Notes under the pieces: generated by a model | What the model saw: only the letters and a program-made list of their open reading frames with translations | What the model was told of the DNA's origin: nothing | The model's database searches: none | Origin: Amphimedon queenslandica | Taxonomy: Eukaryota; Porifera; Demospongiae; Haplosclerida; Niphatidae | Reading direction: 5' to 3' | DNA: 64,000 bases | Assembly: GCF_000090795.2 (NCBI RefSeq) | Contig: NW_003546461.1 | Coordinates: 1 to 64,000 of the forward strand | Part shown: positions 11,586-25,400 of the stretch, one piece after another | How positions within the stretch are numbered: position 1 is the first letter of the stretch | How the letters are laid out: each line of letters begins with the position of its first letter | Made by a program: the position numbers and the translations under genes

Positions 11586-13681
11586 ATGATGCAGTTAATA
11601 TTGCTTCTACAGCTAGAACTACTGCTTTGTAAGTTTTGTATAAGAACTTTTCAATATTTTTCTCTTATTTAAATTTTTCAGTTGCTTTTAGTTCAGCTAC
11701 AGTACACAACCTTGCTTGTGGTGACATTGATGGGTTTTATTGTCCTAACACCACAATAAATTTCACCTGCTCAATATCCAGTGCATCGCTCCAATGGGAG
11801 AGTACAGCATTTTCAGGTGATATTGAATTCTTTGGCTCCCCAATTGGTACTGTACGTAGCAATGGTCTTTTTACTGCAAGATTGAGTGATAAGACTGGAA
11901 ATGCAAAGGCAGTGAGCGTGCTTTCGTTTCCTGCAAGTGTTCCACAGGTTAATGGATCTGTTGTTATTTGTCGTGACCTACAAGACGGGTTTTGTGCTAG
12001 CTGTAAAATCAATATAATTTATCCAAGTGAGACCATTAATGTTTTGACATGTTTCATCTGCTTATCAGGTATATCCTTAACACATTTGAACATCAGTGCT
12101 GTCCAAGTTTCAGTAGATAGCGTGAATGTAAAGTGGCAACCCCACCACTCATCTTACAGCTATACTGTTACTATTGTACCATGTAATGCAACCAACGCCT
12201 ACTGCCAAAGGAATAGTTCCCCCACAATTTTTACAGGGCTAATCCCCAAAATCAATTACACATTTACGTTGAGAGCATCCAGCTGTATGGGTAGCAAGGA
12301 GAAAGCCATTAACTTCAGTCTAATCCATTACAGTAAGTTATTCAGTTTAACTAAATGTGACTTTGATTTTATCTGCACACAAATATAGGACCATTTAAAC
12401 CCACAGATGTTACAATGTGCACTATTTACTCCAATGACAGCTACTACGTCAGCTTGCAATGGACAGTAAGTTAATTATAATAGCCAGCCTAATAAAATTC
12501 AAATGCATCTAATTTTATTTAGTATCCAGCAGCACAAGGTCCTTATCACACTTTGCCACTGTATTTCCTTGTGGAAACAATTGATGATTTGAGAGATGTT
12601 TTGTATCAAAGCCAAGCCTCACCAGAGGAAGATCACATGTATATTTCATCACTTGTTCCAGTACCTTTCAATACGACTATTCATGTTAATCTGCGGAGTG
12701 TTAACATGGTTGGAATGAGTGAGAACACAACTATTTTTACAAGTAATAATAAATGTAGCTGAGCATGCAAAAGCCATCATTTTGATAATATTTTTCTATA
12801 GATGCTTCAAACAGAATATTTGTTGAGTTTCTTCACATCGGTACTACAACTGCATTTTTAAAAGTAATAATTAAATGGCCGGATTCATGTAGCTCCATAG
12901 TGACAGTTATGCTGTCATATAAACAAATGACTAATGTCTCTAATGCAAACACAGAAGCTTTTCACTATCATTTACTAACAGATCAATATGGAAAGATAGT
13001 GTTTATATCTGACCTACAGCCAGACACTTGTTACTATTACAGTATCAGTGTTTTTAATGATACTAATCAAATTGCTGAGCCAGTGGAAGGTGAATTCAGG
13101 ACACAGGCAATCGAGGATTACAGTGAAATCGTTCAAACAAGTAACTGAAATTGATAATGATGCTCTTTATTATTTCCTTGAAGCTTCCCATAGGGAGAAA
13201 CAAACCTCAACTCTCTTGACAAATTCATTTTTCTTGCCTCTTATCTCTACCGAGGATGCTACCAGTTATAAGAGTTATATAAGTAATGTCGTGTTCCTAA
13301 TATAATTTTATTAAGCAATTGTATATTATAGTGTCATCTACAGCTATTGTTGTTCTTAATACTAGTATGAGTAACAATGAAGCAACAGAAACCATCAAAC
13401 CATCAACCACAACAAATCATAATGCGACTACTTGGGCTTTATTAGGAATAAGTCTAACATCTTTGATTTTTCCTTTATTAGTTTTGATTATTATTAGTGC
13501 CGTGAGTTGTGTGTGCTGTTTCAAGTTGAGAAGAGCCACAAGATACAGAGTGGAATGTCGCGAAGCACAGCGACGCTATGAACTATCTTCTACAATAAGC
13601 ATACTAAACATGGAAGAGAACAATGCTTACGGGCAAATAGAACTTGCCCAAAGATGCCACAGTTATTGTAACCAAAATTAA
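11586..13681 (+). CDS. Single-pass receptor with Ig-like and FN3 domains
   Basis: Exons: 11586-11628, 11682-12332 (possibly split by a phase-1, 66-bp intron 12003-12068), 12389-12465, 12523-12742, 12802-13140 and 13332-13681, about 537-559 residues. A signal peptide (MMQLILLLQLELLL) leads to an Ig-like domain with CGD...CPN...FTC and ICRD...CASC cysteines. FN3-like modules follow, recognisable from VNVKWQP, YVSLQW and DLQPDTCYYY strands, with many N-glycosylation sequons. A transmembrane segment (ALLGISLTSLIFPLLVLIII) precedes a tail of about 60 residues containing NAYGQIEL, a possible tyrosine motif. The start is preferred over a nearby ATG at 11636 because the 43-nt exon gives the correct phase and supplies a signal peptide. 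The ligand is unknown; a role in adhesion, recognition or immunity is inferred from architecture only. Confidence 0.82.
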
Positions 13682-13904
13682 TTGTTTTGATTTTTAAAAA
13701 TTGTTTTAAAAATAAACACACGTGCAGACACGTGTGCAGACCGCAGGCTAGAGCCACACCTGAACTACGCCCTAATTCCCTCCAGGATCCACAATGTCTG
13801 CTTCTACAAGAGAATGGATCCTTTCCAGTCCTCTGGAATAATCCTACAGTCTATTGTAATGCTAAGTAATTGGTTTGATGGTTGATTCTTACATTTTATT
13901 TCAG

Positions 13905-16604
13905 GGACCGTGAAAAAAATAATAGTACAGTAGTAAGAGATCTAAACGATTACTATAATAAAGTCACGCCCAGTTACAATGAGACTCGGTACTCGAAGAT
14001 TGCCAGAATCAGAATGGCAGCTCGCTACGAGCCTAGCGTTGAAACAAAGCCAGCTCCAGGAGGGCGCAAAACCTCAGTTACCTTTCAACCAAAAGTCTCA
14101 GTCTATTCCACTGCGTCGGGTATCATTCAGCCAGAGTACTGGTACCATTTCCCGCGGGATCCCACAATAGGTAAACAAAGCAGCATTTGCATGCACGCAC
14201 TCATGATGATGTGTATTAAAATAATATCTCCAGATGAAGGGGATGAAGGAGCCAAAACAGAGACAAGCAACTGGTGGCTGTGGATGATGAAGAACAATAA
14301 AGCTAGGCAGTCTTTTCGTATCCTCTCCTTTGCCAATTTGATCGTCCTCCTCCTCTCAATCCCTTTCTTTGAAGATTCTGATAAAGCAAAACTCCAGATA
14401 CAGTACAGCATAATCACTGTACTGGATGCTATACTGGCTCTACTCTTTACGTTTCAGTTCTCACTGAGAACTTGTTACTTAGTCTCTCAACCAGTAAGAA
14501 CTATAGATCATCATAATATGTGTGTGCTATGCTAAAGGTAGTGATAGCTACATTACACTATGTATGGTCAATGCATAGCTTAAGTTGTATACTAATATCT
14601 TACTATGACCTTGTGTTCCTTTTTGTGCCCTACAAGAGCCCATATTTGACATAGCATTATCAGCTTATATTGTGTGTTTATAACAAACTAAGAGTTAATG
14701 ATGCATTGATGACATCTGTTATTGTTATCCTCACTCTAGTGGGAAGAGAAGATTCAGTGTTATGATTGCGTGAGGTTCTTGAGTCTCTCTGGCGTCTTCA
14801 TTTCTATCTGGTACTCTGTTGGAATTGGAGTAAGTAGCTGATGTGCATAGTGTAGCATGTTGGTAATATTGCCTTTCAGTGGAATGGTAATTACAATGAG
14901 AGTGATGAATAGGGAGAATGTACAAGTAGTTAGTGCTTTTGGTGAGACTTCACATCTCATTTTTGTACAGTGTCCTCAAATTATAGTTCAGTATTGATAT
15001 ACTTCCATAGAAAAGCATGCTATTGTCCTATTACTCTACTACACAGACTATAAGACTAAGTTGTTAAATGGGAGAACTATTCTCAACTGACTTAAATTTG
15101 TGTGTCCCTATTGACATTCAAGCTTACTATAGTAAACTAGTATTGCATGCTATTACATGCTTTTTGCTATAGCTTGTATATTAGGTAATTGATAACCATG
15201 TTCATGATGACTTGTGTTTCCTAGAATTGTAGGACTACAAACAAAATACTTTCTGCACCACTCCTACACTCATCATTATAATAAGCACATACCACAGGTG
15301 TATTTGAGCAGCCGTGGCTTGTATTTGAGCCTAGTAGTTTTGAAAGGTTTTTAGACCAGTTTGAACTTTAACAAAGCTTTTTTGTGCAAGTATGGCCTTT
15401 GATCAACTTCTGTGTGTTTGTTTGTGTGTGTGTGTGTTGTTGTAATATAACTTAAGGATTACATTAGCGAGTAGTATTTACATGAATGGGTTCAAATTCT
15501 ACAAATTCATGAACTGAAACAGAAGAAAGCATGACATTAGCGTTATAGTGATTGTTTAGATGAAATGAATCATCAAATACTATCTAATATTATAGTGTAT
15601 CAGCTATCACTATTAGCATTATCATGTAGCTTACTATGCTACTATGCTTTGTCACTCTGGGGCTGCAATGAGATTTGACTAATTTACTCTAGAGCATTAA
15701 TCTATTGTATCTCTACTTTGAATGATCCCAATAGAGAATTAGGGACTCATATGCTTATTTAATATGCGTACTGTAGGTGTATCGCTCAATTGAGGTAGAG
15801 ATAAGTTGGTTATGGTATATTGGATTCCTACCACGTGCTATTCTTTCTGTCACTTCGGCAGCAAAGCTATTCATTCCATTAAAGATTGAGTCGTCGGTTC
15901 TACAGAAAGTGTCAACCATAATAAAGTGAGAGGAGAGAGTGTGAAATTATACTCAGACTGTATATAATTATTCCTGTTTATTAGGTGGAAGCAGCTTTGT
16001 AAAGTGACCATTTTTTATTTCATTTTTGTTTATATTTTTGCGCTATTCGGTGTACACTTAATTGGAGGATTGGACCATATCTGTGTATACAATGGGTGAG
16101 TGTATTTATTATCATTATCATTATACCGACCTCATCATTGTTGTATATTAATTCAGTACTGTTCCAGCCATCCCTATAACCCATTGTGATCCAGATACTT
16201 CAGTTTATTGTCCAAAAGCTGAGTTCAATGAGAGCTATCCGATATCATGTGGTAGCGTCTCTACTGTTGGAATAAAAAGAAGTGATAGCGTGTCTCTTAA
16301 TTATCGGACTTATGTTAATTATGGACAATTTAGAACCATCTGTAAGTGTGTTTAGCTAGGTATATATATTATGTATATTTGATACTAATCATACTACTAG
16401 TGGATGGCCTGTATGCTGTGTATGAGGCATCCACATTGGAGTTGTGGAGTTTCATGATGATATCCGCTGCGGATGGTCACTCCGGTAAAACTGGCAGTGT
16501 CTTTGCTATTGCAATCTTTTACATGGTTCTAATATTGTTCATTGTCATATTGCTTCAAGTAAGTCGTCATTAATATATAATTGGCACTGAGATTAAGTCT
16601 TTTT

Positions 16605-16643
<39 letters not shown>

Positions 16644-19377
16644 GCAAAGTATATTTCTGGTTGTTATCATTGAGTCTTTTGCTGACCTCAGAAGCCATTC
16701 AAGAGTTAAAGCACCACAGCTTAACCAGAAGCAGCAACCAACAAAACCATCAACAGTACGTGCATCTGTACTTTAATGAGCTAAATAATGGTATCAATAT
16801 CTGTCTTGTAGTCATTACTCATTGGAAAATTGTTCATCAGTTCATCTGTGTATGCATAAATGCATGCTAAATACTTTAATGCTGTATATTATGAAGCTAC
16901 TTTGAATGTTTTGCTTGTGTATCTCTAAAGCATTCTTTTAGTCATTATTGCTACTACATTCATTCCCTTTTTTGAGTCTGCTAAGCATGCTTTGATGTTT
17001 AGCATTCTTTGTCTTCTCAAACCCTCATCCTCTCCTCTGTGTCTCTCTGTCTCTATTACTACTATAGGTCCTCTCACTTGACAATGGGACACTTCGTCTT
17101 GTGTCAATGGAGAAGAACAGTCCAAAGGAGTTCACTAACAAGTATAAGGGCAAACTGCTCAAGATGGAGAAAGTGTTCCTTGTGCTGGTACTGCTTGATG
17201 CCATCATTACTAGCTTAAAAATGGCCGGTTTTCATGAAAACAATAAAGAAATATGGAGAATTTTCCTACAAACTTGGCAGGTAATGAGAGAATGTTAGTA
17301 TGTACATTTTCATTTTTGTTTAGGCTTCTGTTAGTTCAGCATTTCTGGTGGAAGTGATTATATTGCTTTTGTTCCATCTCTACCACGGGCAGCTGAAGCT
17401 GTTTTTCAAGCATCCTTATTACATCTGTTTGATGGTCCTAGCTGTTGGTGGCATCATTGCTGCCATTCCTTCGAGACACTTTTATAATCCACTCTATCCA
17501 GCCAACGGATTTGTTGTTTTTCAAGTAAGCATTTCTAGTTAGAGCATGTACATGTAATGTATAATGTATATGTACATGTAATGTATAATGTATATGTACA
17601 TGTATATTTGATAACATAAATAATACTAATGTATACGATGGTGCCTTGTTTTTGCTGATCCATGAAATTATGTGTGTGTAATAGTTGGACCAGGTGTAGT
17701 CCCTGTTGTTTATCAGTGACTTATTAAATTCTTAAAACAATAGTTTTGGAGCCTTTGATGTTAATTTGTGTTTGTGTTGTAGGCCCTTCGTCTCCCTCGC
17801 TTGATTCGGATGTCACGCTACCTTGGAGAGTTTTTCCACAAGTTAATGAGCAATGCTCGTATACCAATACTAATAGCTATCACTCTGGCTATTATTGTCT
17901 TCCTCTCAATCGTTAATGCTCAGATATTCACTTACAAGAAGTACAGTGATGAATGCTCTAATGCTGAAGAGCATTACAGCAACTTTTTGTCGGTAAGTGT
18001 TAGCAGCAATATAGTAATTATAGAGCATGTATGTTAAATTATTAATCAGCAAAGCATGCAAGTGTACACATATACAATTACAAATTTCTTGGAGCTAATA
18101 GGCATGGACTATAGTCCTAGTTTTTTGTGGCTGATGGCTTTTTATTTTCTTTGTTTGCAGGCTTTTAAATCAACATTCCAGCTAGTAATGAATGAAGCAT
18201 GGACTGACATTACCAGTGAACTGATGTGTCTAAGTGGATACGAGTGGCTCTTTACTAATTTATATTTCATTGTAATTCACCTTTTTTCGTCCCTGGTACT
18301 ACACTAATTTCTTAATTCGTCTGCTACTTTGCCTTTTTGTAGATTTTCTTGAATGTTTTCGGTGCCGTCATTCTTGATAATCTCGAATACGATGAAGAAG
18401 AGAAGCAAAGAAAACTCGAGGTGAGTTTAAATGATAAACACGGAATGCATGAATTTATGTAGTTCTTTGACAAATAGTTTTACAAGTAACACTCCATGCA
18501 TTACATGTGAAGTATACGCTCCTTTGTACTTTTCTCTTGATGCTGTTGCAAATGCAAAATGATTATTATTTGTTTTATTATTATTAGAGTATCAAACGTA
18601 AGAAAGCAAGTGCTGAGACTGTTCCTATTCATTTGAGAATATTCAAAATGTAATTAATGTATTTGTACTTCATACAATGAGCTACATCAGATTGCATGAA
18701 ACATGTGTCAAAAAAATGTCATAAAAATGGGGTGGGCACCATGATTTTTCCAAAAAATGGTTTCAAGATCGCTTCTTTATTAAATTTTATTTTTATGCTA
18801 TGTCCTTCATTATCTGATTAATATAGATTAAAAAATCATCCTAAAATGCTTCGTCCGCCTGGTAAAGGGTTGGCTGATCCTAATTTAGAGTAAGTTTAAT
18901 AATTTGTTATTCAGACTGAGTAGAACAATGAGTTCAAATGAATATTTTAAGAGGTAGCGACTTTTTAATAGTATTTCATTTTTGTAGAGAAGTTGAGGTT
19001 CGGAGGTTTTTTGAGTCAGCAGATAATTCTTCAGCATCTCTTTCATTAACTGATGCTACTCGTCAAGATGAACCGACAGCAAAACCTAATCAGAAATCAT
19101 CTTCAAATGCAGGATCTGTAAGCAATGAAATCAGTATTGTAATATCAAGGGTATTTATATACTCTTGGTAATATGCATAAAAGAATGTGAATGTTAGCAA
19201 ATTTATATTTATCAAGCCCAATAAATAAGTCATGAATATAGTGGATAGTTTGTCAATTGATTTTTATTCTAGCTAAGAAGTCTCTCATTAGTGACTAATG
19301 TTGAAGAAGAATTTAACATGTTTAATCCAAATTATGAAAGGAAATATCAAACAGTTGCTTCACTATTAAAGCAAGTC

Positions 19378-19447
<70 letters not shown>

Positions 19448-22400
19448 CAATTGCTGTATGTGTGTCTTATTCTCTGTGTCTAGATATGTGAAGCAATGGC
19501 GTCATAAAGCTGAGGAGAAGGATACCACTAATACTCGCTCTTCACAGCTGCCTTACCTGTTTGGTGATTCAACAAGAAATCAAGGAGACAAAACAAGGTA
19601 AGGGAGCAATGTATACATGAATATTAGCATAAGAATTTAAATGAATATAATGTATTAATTAATCAGATATTGATCATTGCATGTGCTATGTACATATGCA
19701 TGCATTTAAATATGTGATTTATAATTTAATCTCGATAATTCCCAAGTTATAATTTATTATTTTAAATTATATCCCTTAGGAATAGAAGCGAATTTGATGA
19801 GTACCGTGAAAAACACCGCTGCTTTGATCTGGCCCTTTTCTGTTTGCCTCCAGAGAATAAATTAAGAAAGTTTTGCACGTTTTTGCTGACAGCCCAGATA
19901 GAGTGAGTCAACATTAACCAGTAATTGCCTTATGAGTCATCCTATGACATCAACAGAACTCCCAAGTATGAACTGATTGAGGGGAAGCTCTGGGTGTTAT
20001 TTAAGGCTAGAGCTATTTTCTTAATAAAGTAAGAATATGTTTATACACTTTATAAAATATAAGCTATTTTTATAAAATAGCTTCATTCTATCACTAATAC
20101 TATTATACATGTACATGTACGTACATACCTGTTAGCTTCATTCTGTCATCCATGCATGTACATGTTACATTAGGTGGATCCTTAGTCAGATGCCCTTCTC
20201 TACTTGGATAATGTTCCTTACTCTTTGGTTTATGATAATTATTCAGTTTTATGAACTCACTGCTCTTATTTTTACTCCAAAGAACGTACACCATTACATC
20301 ATTGTGAGTCACATTAGGTTAACCAGCATCATTTAGTGTATGATGAACACTCACTCTAGGCCACTGAAGTCTTTTATGTCATTGTCATGCTCTCTTGGCT
20401 CCTAATCAGAGTACTATCAAAAGGTTTCTTTCTGAATCCACATGCTGCCATTAGCAGTATCTTTGATGTAATGGACTGGATATTACTGATAGTAGGCATC
20501 TTTCATTGAAAATTGATTTTATAATAATAATAATAATAATAATAGGACAGTATTGTAGTGTTGGTTTTGGTTCCTATATGGGGAGCTGATATGAAGCGTT
20601 CAAGAGGCATAGTAGTCTTTGACAGTTTCTCGTTTAAAGATCACGTGTGGATCATTGTATTGATGGGTGTCAGGGCTTTGAGGCCACTTCATGTTATATC
20701 TCTCTTTCGCTCGTTACGCTCTGTCATTGGAGAGATACTGGAGGGATGGAGGAACTTACTGACTGCTGTTATAATAATGGTCGCATTCATGTTCATGTTT
20801 GCTAGTTTGGGAGTTCAGGTAAATTGGACTAAAAATGATTGTTAAAAATTGAAATTAGTGTATAGCCAACGTCTTATTTTATTTTGACTTTTTCTTTCTT
20901 CTCTCTCTCTCTCTCTCTGTCCCAATTTTTGTCTCATTTTTTTCTCTCAATCTCTAGCTGTTTGCTGGGACTAACGAAAATCCGTTAGCATTTTGTAATG
21001 ATCCTTCCATAAAGAACATGAATGAGTGTGTTGGGGAGTTTAATATATCAGTCAGAGTATCAAAAGAGTTCCTTTACTTGCAAAATGTTACCAAAGAATA
21101 TTTCATGCTTGTACCTAGAGTTTGGTATGTTCATGTCTTCCCTCTCTCTATTTGTCTCTTTTTCTTCCTCTCTCTTTCTCTCCCTCCCTCTCTCCCTCTC
21201 TCTCTCTCTTTCTCCCTTTCTCCCTCTCTCTCTCTCTCTCTCTTTCTCTTTTAGGTTTCCATATGCTCGTGATTTTCCATTCAATAACGTGTTATTTGCA
21301 TTCATTACATTATTTGAACTTCTCACATTGGAGGGATGGATTGAAGTGAGGGATATGTTCCGTGATCACAGATCACAATTGGTAAAGGACATACATATCT
21401 ATATAGGACATACATGTATAAAATGGACACATTTTATCTCATTTTCCTCTTTTGTAGTACATGAGTTTCTACATACACATTTATGTTTTCCTGGCAGTTA
21501 ATTTGGGCCTTCAGTTGTTCCTTGGTATCGTTGTCAATAATTTTAACGAGCATAAGCCAGGCCATCGGTTTCTACTCTCTGTTGACCAGAACAGGTGGGT
21601 TGAACTAATGCAACGTATTTCGTTACAGAGACCTTATAAACTTCCTCAAGAGCCAAGTGAGTGATTTTTATATGAATCATTCATTAGGCTTCTCTTTTAT
21701 AATATAGGACACAATGTCTTTCGATTGAAGTTGTATAACATAGTGACTCATAATCAGTACAGGATAATACCAACTATTTTTACTGTCCTTTCTACATTAA
21801 CTTTGATAGTTCCTGTAAGTTTATTAACGGACATTTTATTCATCACTAGTTTTAAAACTTGTATATATTACCTGCAATGTAGTGTCATTGTTTTTTTATA
21901 CCTTGATATAGTTACAGTTGTAATTAACGTGTTATTAAATTGCTAATATTATTTTATTGCAGTGGAGTCTTGAGCCAACAAAGATAATAAGTTTTCTTAT
22001 TGTTTTGAATGTCATCTTTAACTCTTATGTTGTTATTGAGGTCAGATCATCATAATATTTCTATTTGTTTAACTTTAAGCTGTATCTACATTCTACAGGT
22101 TATAATGAAGTTTCTAGCATTTGGCCCATTGTATTTTCACAGTCGGAGGAACTTCTTTGACTTGTTTTTGGCTATTTCAATTGTACTGTATACCATTTTT
22201 GTATGCATTTTCTTCAACACTCAACGAGCATCAGTAAGCATGACTTTTCTAGTGCATAATAATGTAATAATAATTTCCTTCTTTTTAGCTATCTTATGTT
22301 GCATTAACTATTAGTATATTAAAGTGTTTGAAAGCTATGTTGCAATATGTAAGTTAGTAATCTGGTGTAATTATTATTATTATTGTTATTATTATTATTA

Positions 22401-25400
22401 AAATTGTTGTCATTATTATTATTATCACTTGGCAGAGTGCTTTGCTGAATCTCCTCATTACAGTCAGTACTACAGTGATGCGTACTATTCCATTGCTCCT
22501 CGTATTGATGATTATAATACTCTGTTATTCTTTTCTTGGTGTGGTGCTATTCAGTGATGTGAAGAAAGGGGAAGGAGTATCTTATAGGTTAGCTTTTAGT
22601 AGGCAAGTATCATTTTTAAAGCTTAATAATAAGATACTGTATAGCGGGAAATTTTGAAGAGAATTAAATTTGGCAAATTCGGCATTTCAACAGCCATTTG
22701 CCGAAATAAATCCCACCATTTTGAGCCATTATATGCATGCTTAATGGTACGTGGCCACAAATTTGCAAAATTAAAATTTGCTAATCACCAATTTGCCAAA
22801 TTTTAGTTTTTCCAAAATTTCCCACTAGACAGTACCGTATAGCGGAAAATTTTGGAGGGACTAAAATTTGGCGAATTGCTAAATTTTGGTGATTGGCGGA
22901 TTTTAATTTGGCGAATTGGTGGCCACGTGCATTGAGCATGCGTATAATGGCTCAAAATGGCGGGTTTAATTTTGGCGAATGGCTATCAAAACGCCAAATT
23001 CGCCAAATTTAATTCCCTCCAAAATTTCCCACTATACGGTAGTCCTTCATATCTCTGTTTATTTCTCTAGTATGGTTAATTTTGCTGGAGCTCTTCAGGC
23101 ATTTGGTTCAATGTGGAGATGTCTAACCGGCGAAGATTGGTACCAGCTCATGTGGGATGTTGCTGTAAGTGCAATATGTCACCTGACTCTCATGTGATCC
23201 TCATTTGATATATAGTTGAGGGATCCTTTTGGCTCAAACAATGATGAAAATATACATGTAGTTTTCTCAATAATCATTTCTGTTCTGTACTTTGGATCAT
23301 TTATTGTCGTAGTACCTTTCATATTACTCAATGTTTTTATTGGTAAGATTTAAAAGTTTTTCACTTTGACGTATCATTTTCGATTACTGTTTTCTGTACT
23401 AGCTGTATTGCTTGAGAATTTCTCTATATTCTACAATGATGATGATACTAACCTAAGCCTCTCTGTCATAAAAGACTTCAAGAGGAAATGGAGATACTTT
23501 GATACTCAAGCGAAAGTATGTCCACATTTAATGATAATGGAATAATAATAATAATACTAATATTTCTTCTCTTTTTATAGTCTCACATTAAAATCAGTAG
23601 AATAAAGCTTTTGCTGAGGACGCTAGAGCTTCAAGAGTTTTATAGCTTTAACCTTGGAGACCCAAGCCAGATAATTGTAAGAGACTAAAGGCCTTTTCAC
23701 ACTGGCGCACAGTTTTCAAAGCGCTTTGATGCACATCGATCTTGTTCACACTAGCAGCTGAATTATGTATCATTTTGTGTTCTTGTTGCCATTGGTTTAC
23801 ATTGATCGAAGCGCATCACTTCACATCAATTCACCTCTGGAGGTGAAGTGAGAGTGATGCTCATTGATGCACATCAATTTGAAACCACTCTAGACTGTGA
23901 ACGCGATTAATGGGCATCAATGCGCATTACTTTGGTCAGTGTGAAAAGGCCTTAATTTAATCGTTTGCACAAACTGTTGTAGATTACTTCAATCTATATT
24001 CATACTTACATTTATGATTTTCATTGCAATCATGTGCAACAAATAAAATGAGTGTATTATGTATTAGTGCTAATTGGTATATAGGGAAGGTTCCCACATA
24101 TTTTGACGGAGGATCCATTGTTGCTGTGGGAAATGGAAGAGGAGTTGCGCCGTGAAGTGTCTCAGTCTGTCAAAAAGAGCACACCTAATTATACTCAGGA
24201 GTCTGAAACTGATGGCATTGTATCCTTTCAGGATGTCCTGAGGTGGGATAATTATAATTTTTGATGCATATGCTGTGTAGAAAGTTTGAGTTGATTCCGA
24301 CTTCAATTCTTTGAGTTATGCCAATTTTAAAAATTAGCCCATGGTTTTTTCCAAAAAATGGCTCCGAAATTACCCCCAATTTTTATTACATTTTCTGATA
24401 CATATTGATGTCCTTATGTTATATAGAAAGTTTGAGTTGATTTCGACTTCAATTTTTCGAGTTATGGCCATTTTTAAAAATATGCCATTTTCAGAAAAAT
24501 ACCCAAGGCTATAGCCCATGGTTTTTTCTAAAAAATGGCTCCGAAATCACCCCCAATTTTTATTAAATTTTTTGATACATATTGATGTCCTTATGCTATG
24601 TAGAAAGTTTGAGTCAATTCCAACTTCAATTTTTTTAGTTATGGCCATTTTTTTAAATATGCCATTTTCTGAAAAATACCCAAGGCCATAACTTGGGTAT
24701 TTTTCTAAAAAATGGCTCCGAAATCACCCCCAATTTTTATTACAGTTTTTGATACATATTGATGTCCTTATGCTATGTAGAAAGTTTGAGTCAATTCCAA
24801 CTTCAATTTTTTTAGTTATGGCCATTTTTTTAAATATGCCATTTTCTGAAAAATACCCAAGGCTATAGCCCATTGTTTTTTCTAAAAAATGGCTGCAAAA
24901 TCACCCCCAATTTTTATTACATTTTTTGATACATATTAATGTCCTTATGCTATGTAGAAAGTTTGAGTCGATTCCGACTTTAATTTTTTGAGTTATGGCC
25001 ATTTTTTTTAATATGCCATTTTCTGAAAAATACCCAAGGCTATTATAGCCCATGGTTTTTTTCCAAAAAATGGCTCCGAAATCACCCCCAATTTTTATTA
25101 CATTTTCTGATACATATTGATGTCCTTATGCTATGTAGAAAGTTTGAGTCAATTCCGACTTCAATTTTTTGAGTTATGGCCGTTCTTAAAAATATGCCAT
25201 TTTCTAAAAAATACCCAAGGCTATAGCCCATGGTATTTTCTAAAAAATGGCTCCGAAATCACCCCCAATTTTTATTACATTTTCTGATACATATTAATGT
25301 CCTATGCTATGTAGAAAGTTTGAGTCTATTCCGACTTTAATTTTTTGAGTTACTGCTATAACCCATGGTTTTTTCTAAAAAATGGCTCCGAAATCACCCC

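Noticed and set aside
11636-11681. Start of the Ig/FN3 receptor at ATG 11636
   Set aside because: This reads through an intron. The 43-nt exon from 11586 gives a proper signal peptide and the correct phase.
13687-13869. First NALCN exon between 13.69 and 13.87 kb
   Set aside because: Several ATGs exist, but no good GT donor gives the phase 2 needed for the exon at 13905, so I left the 5' end open.
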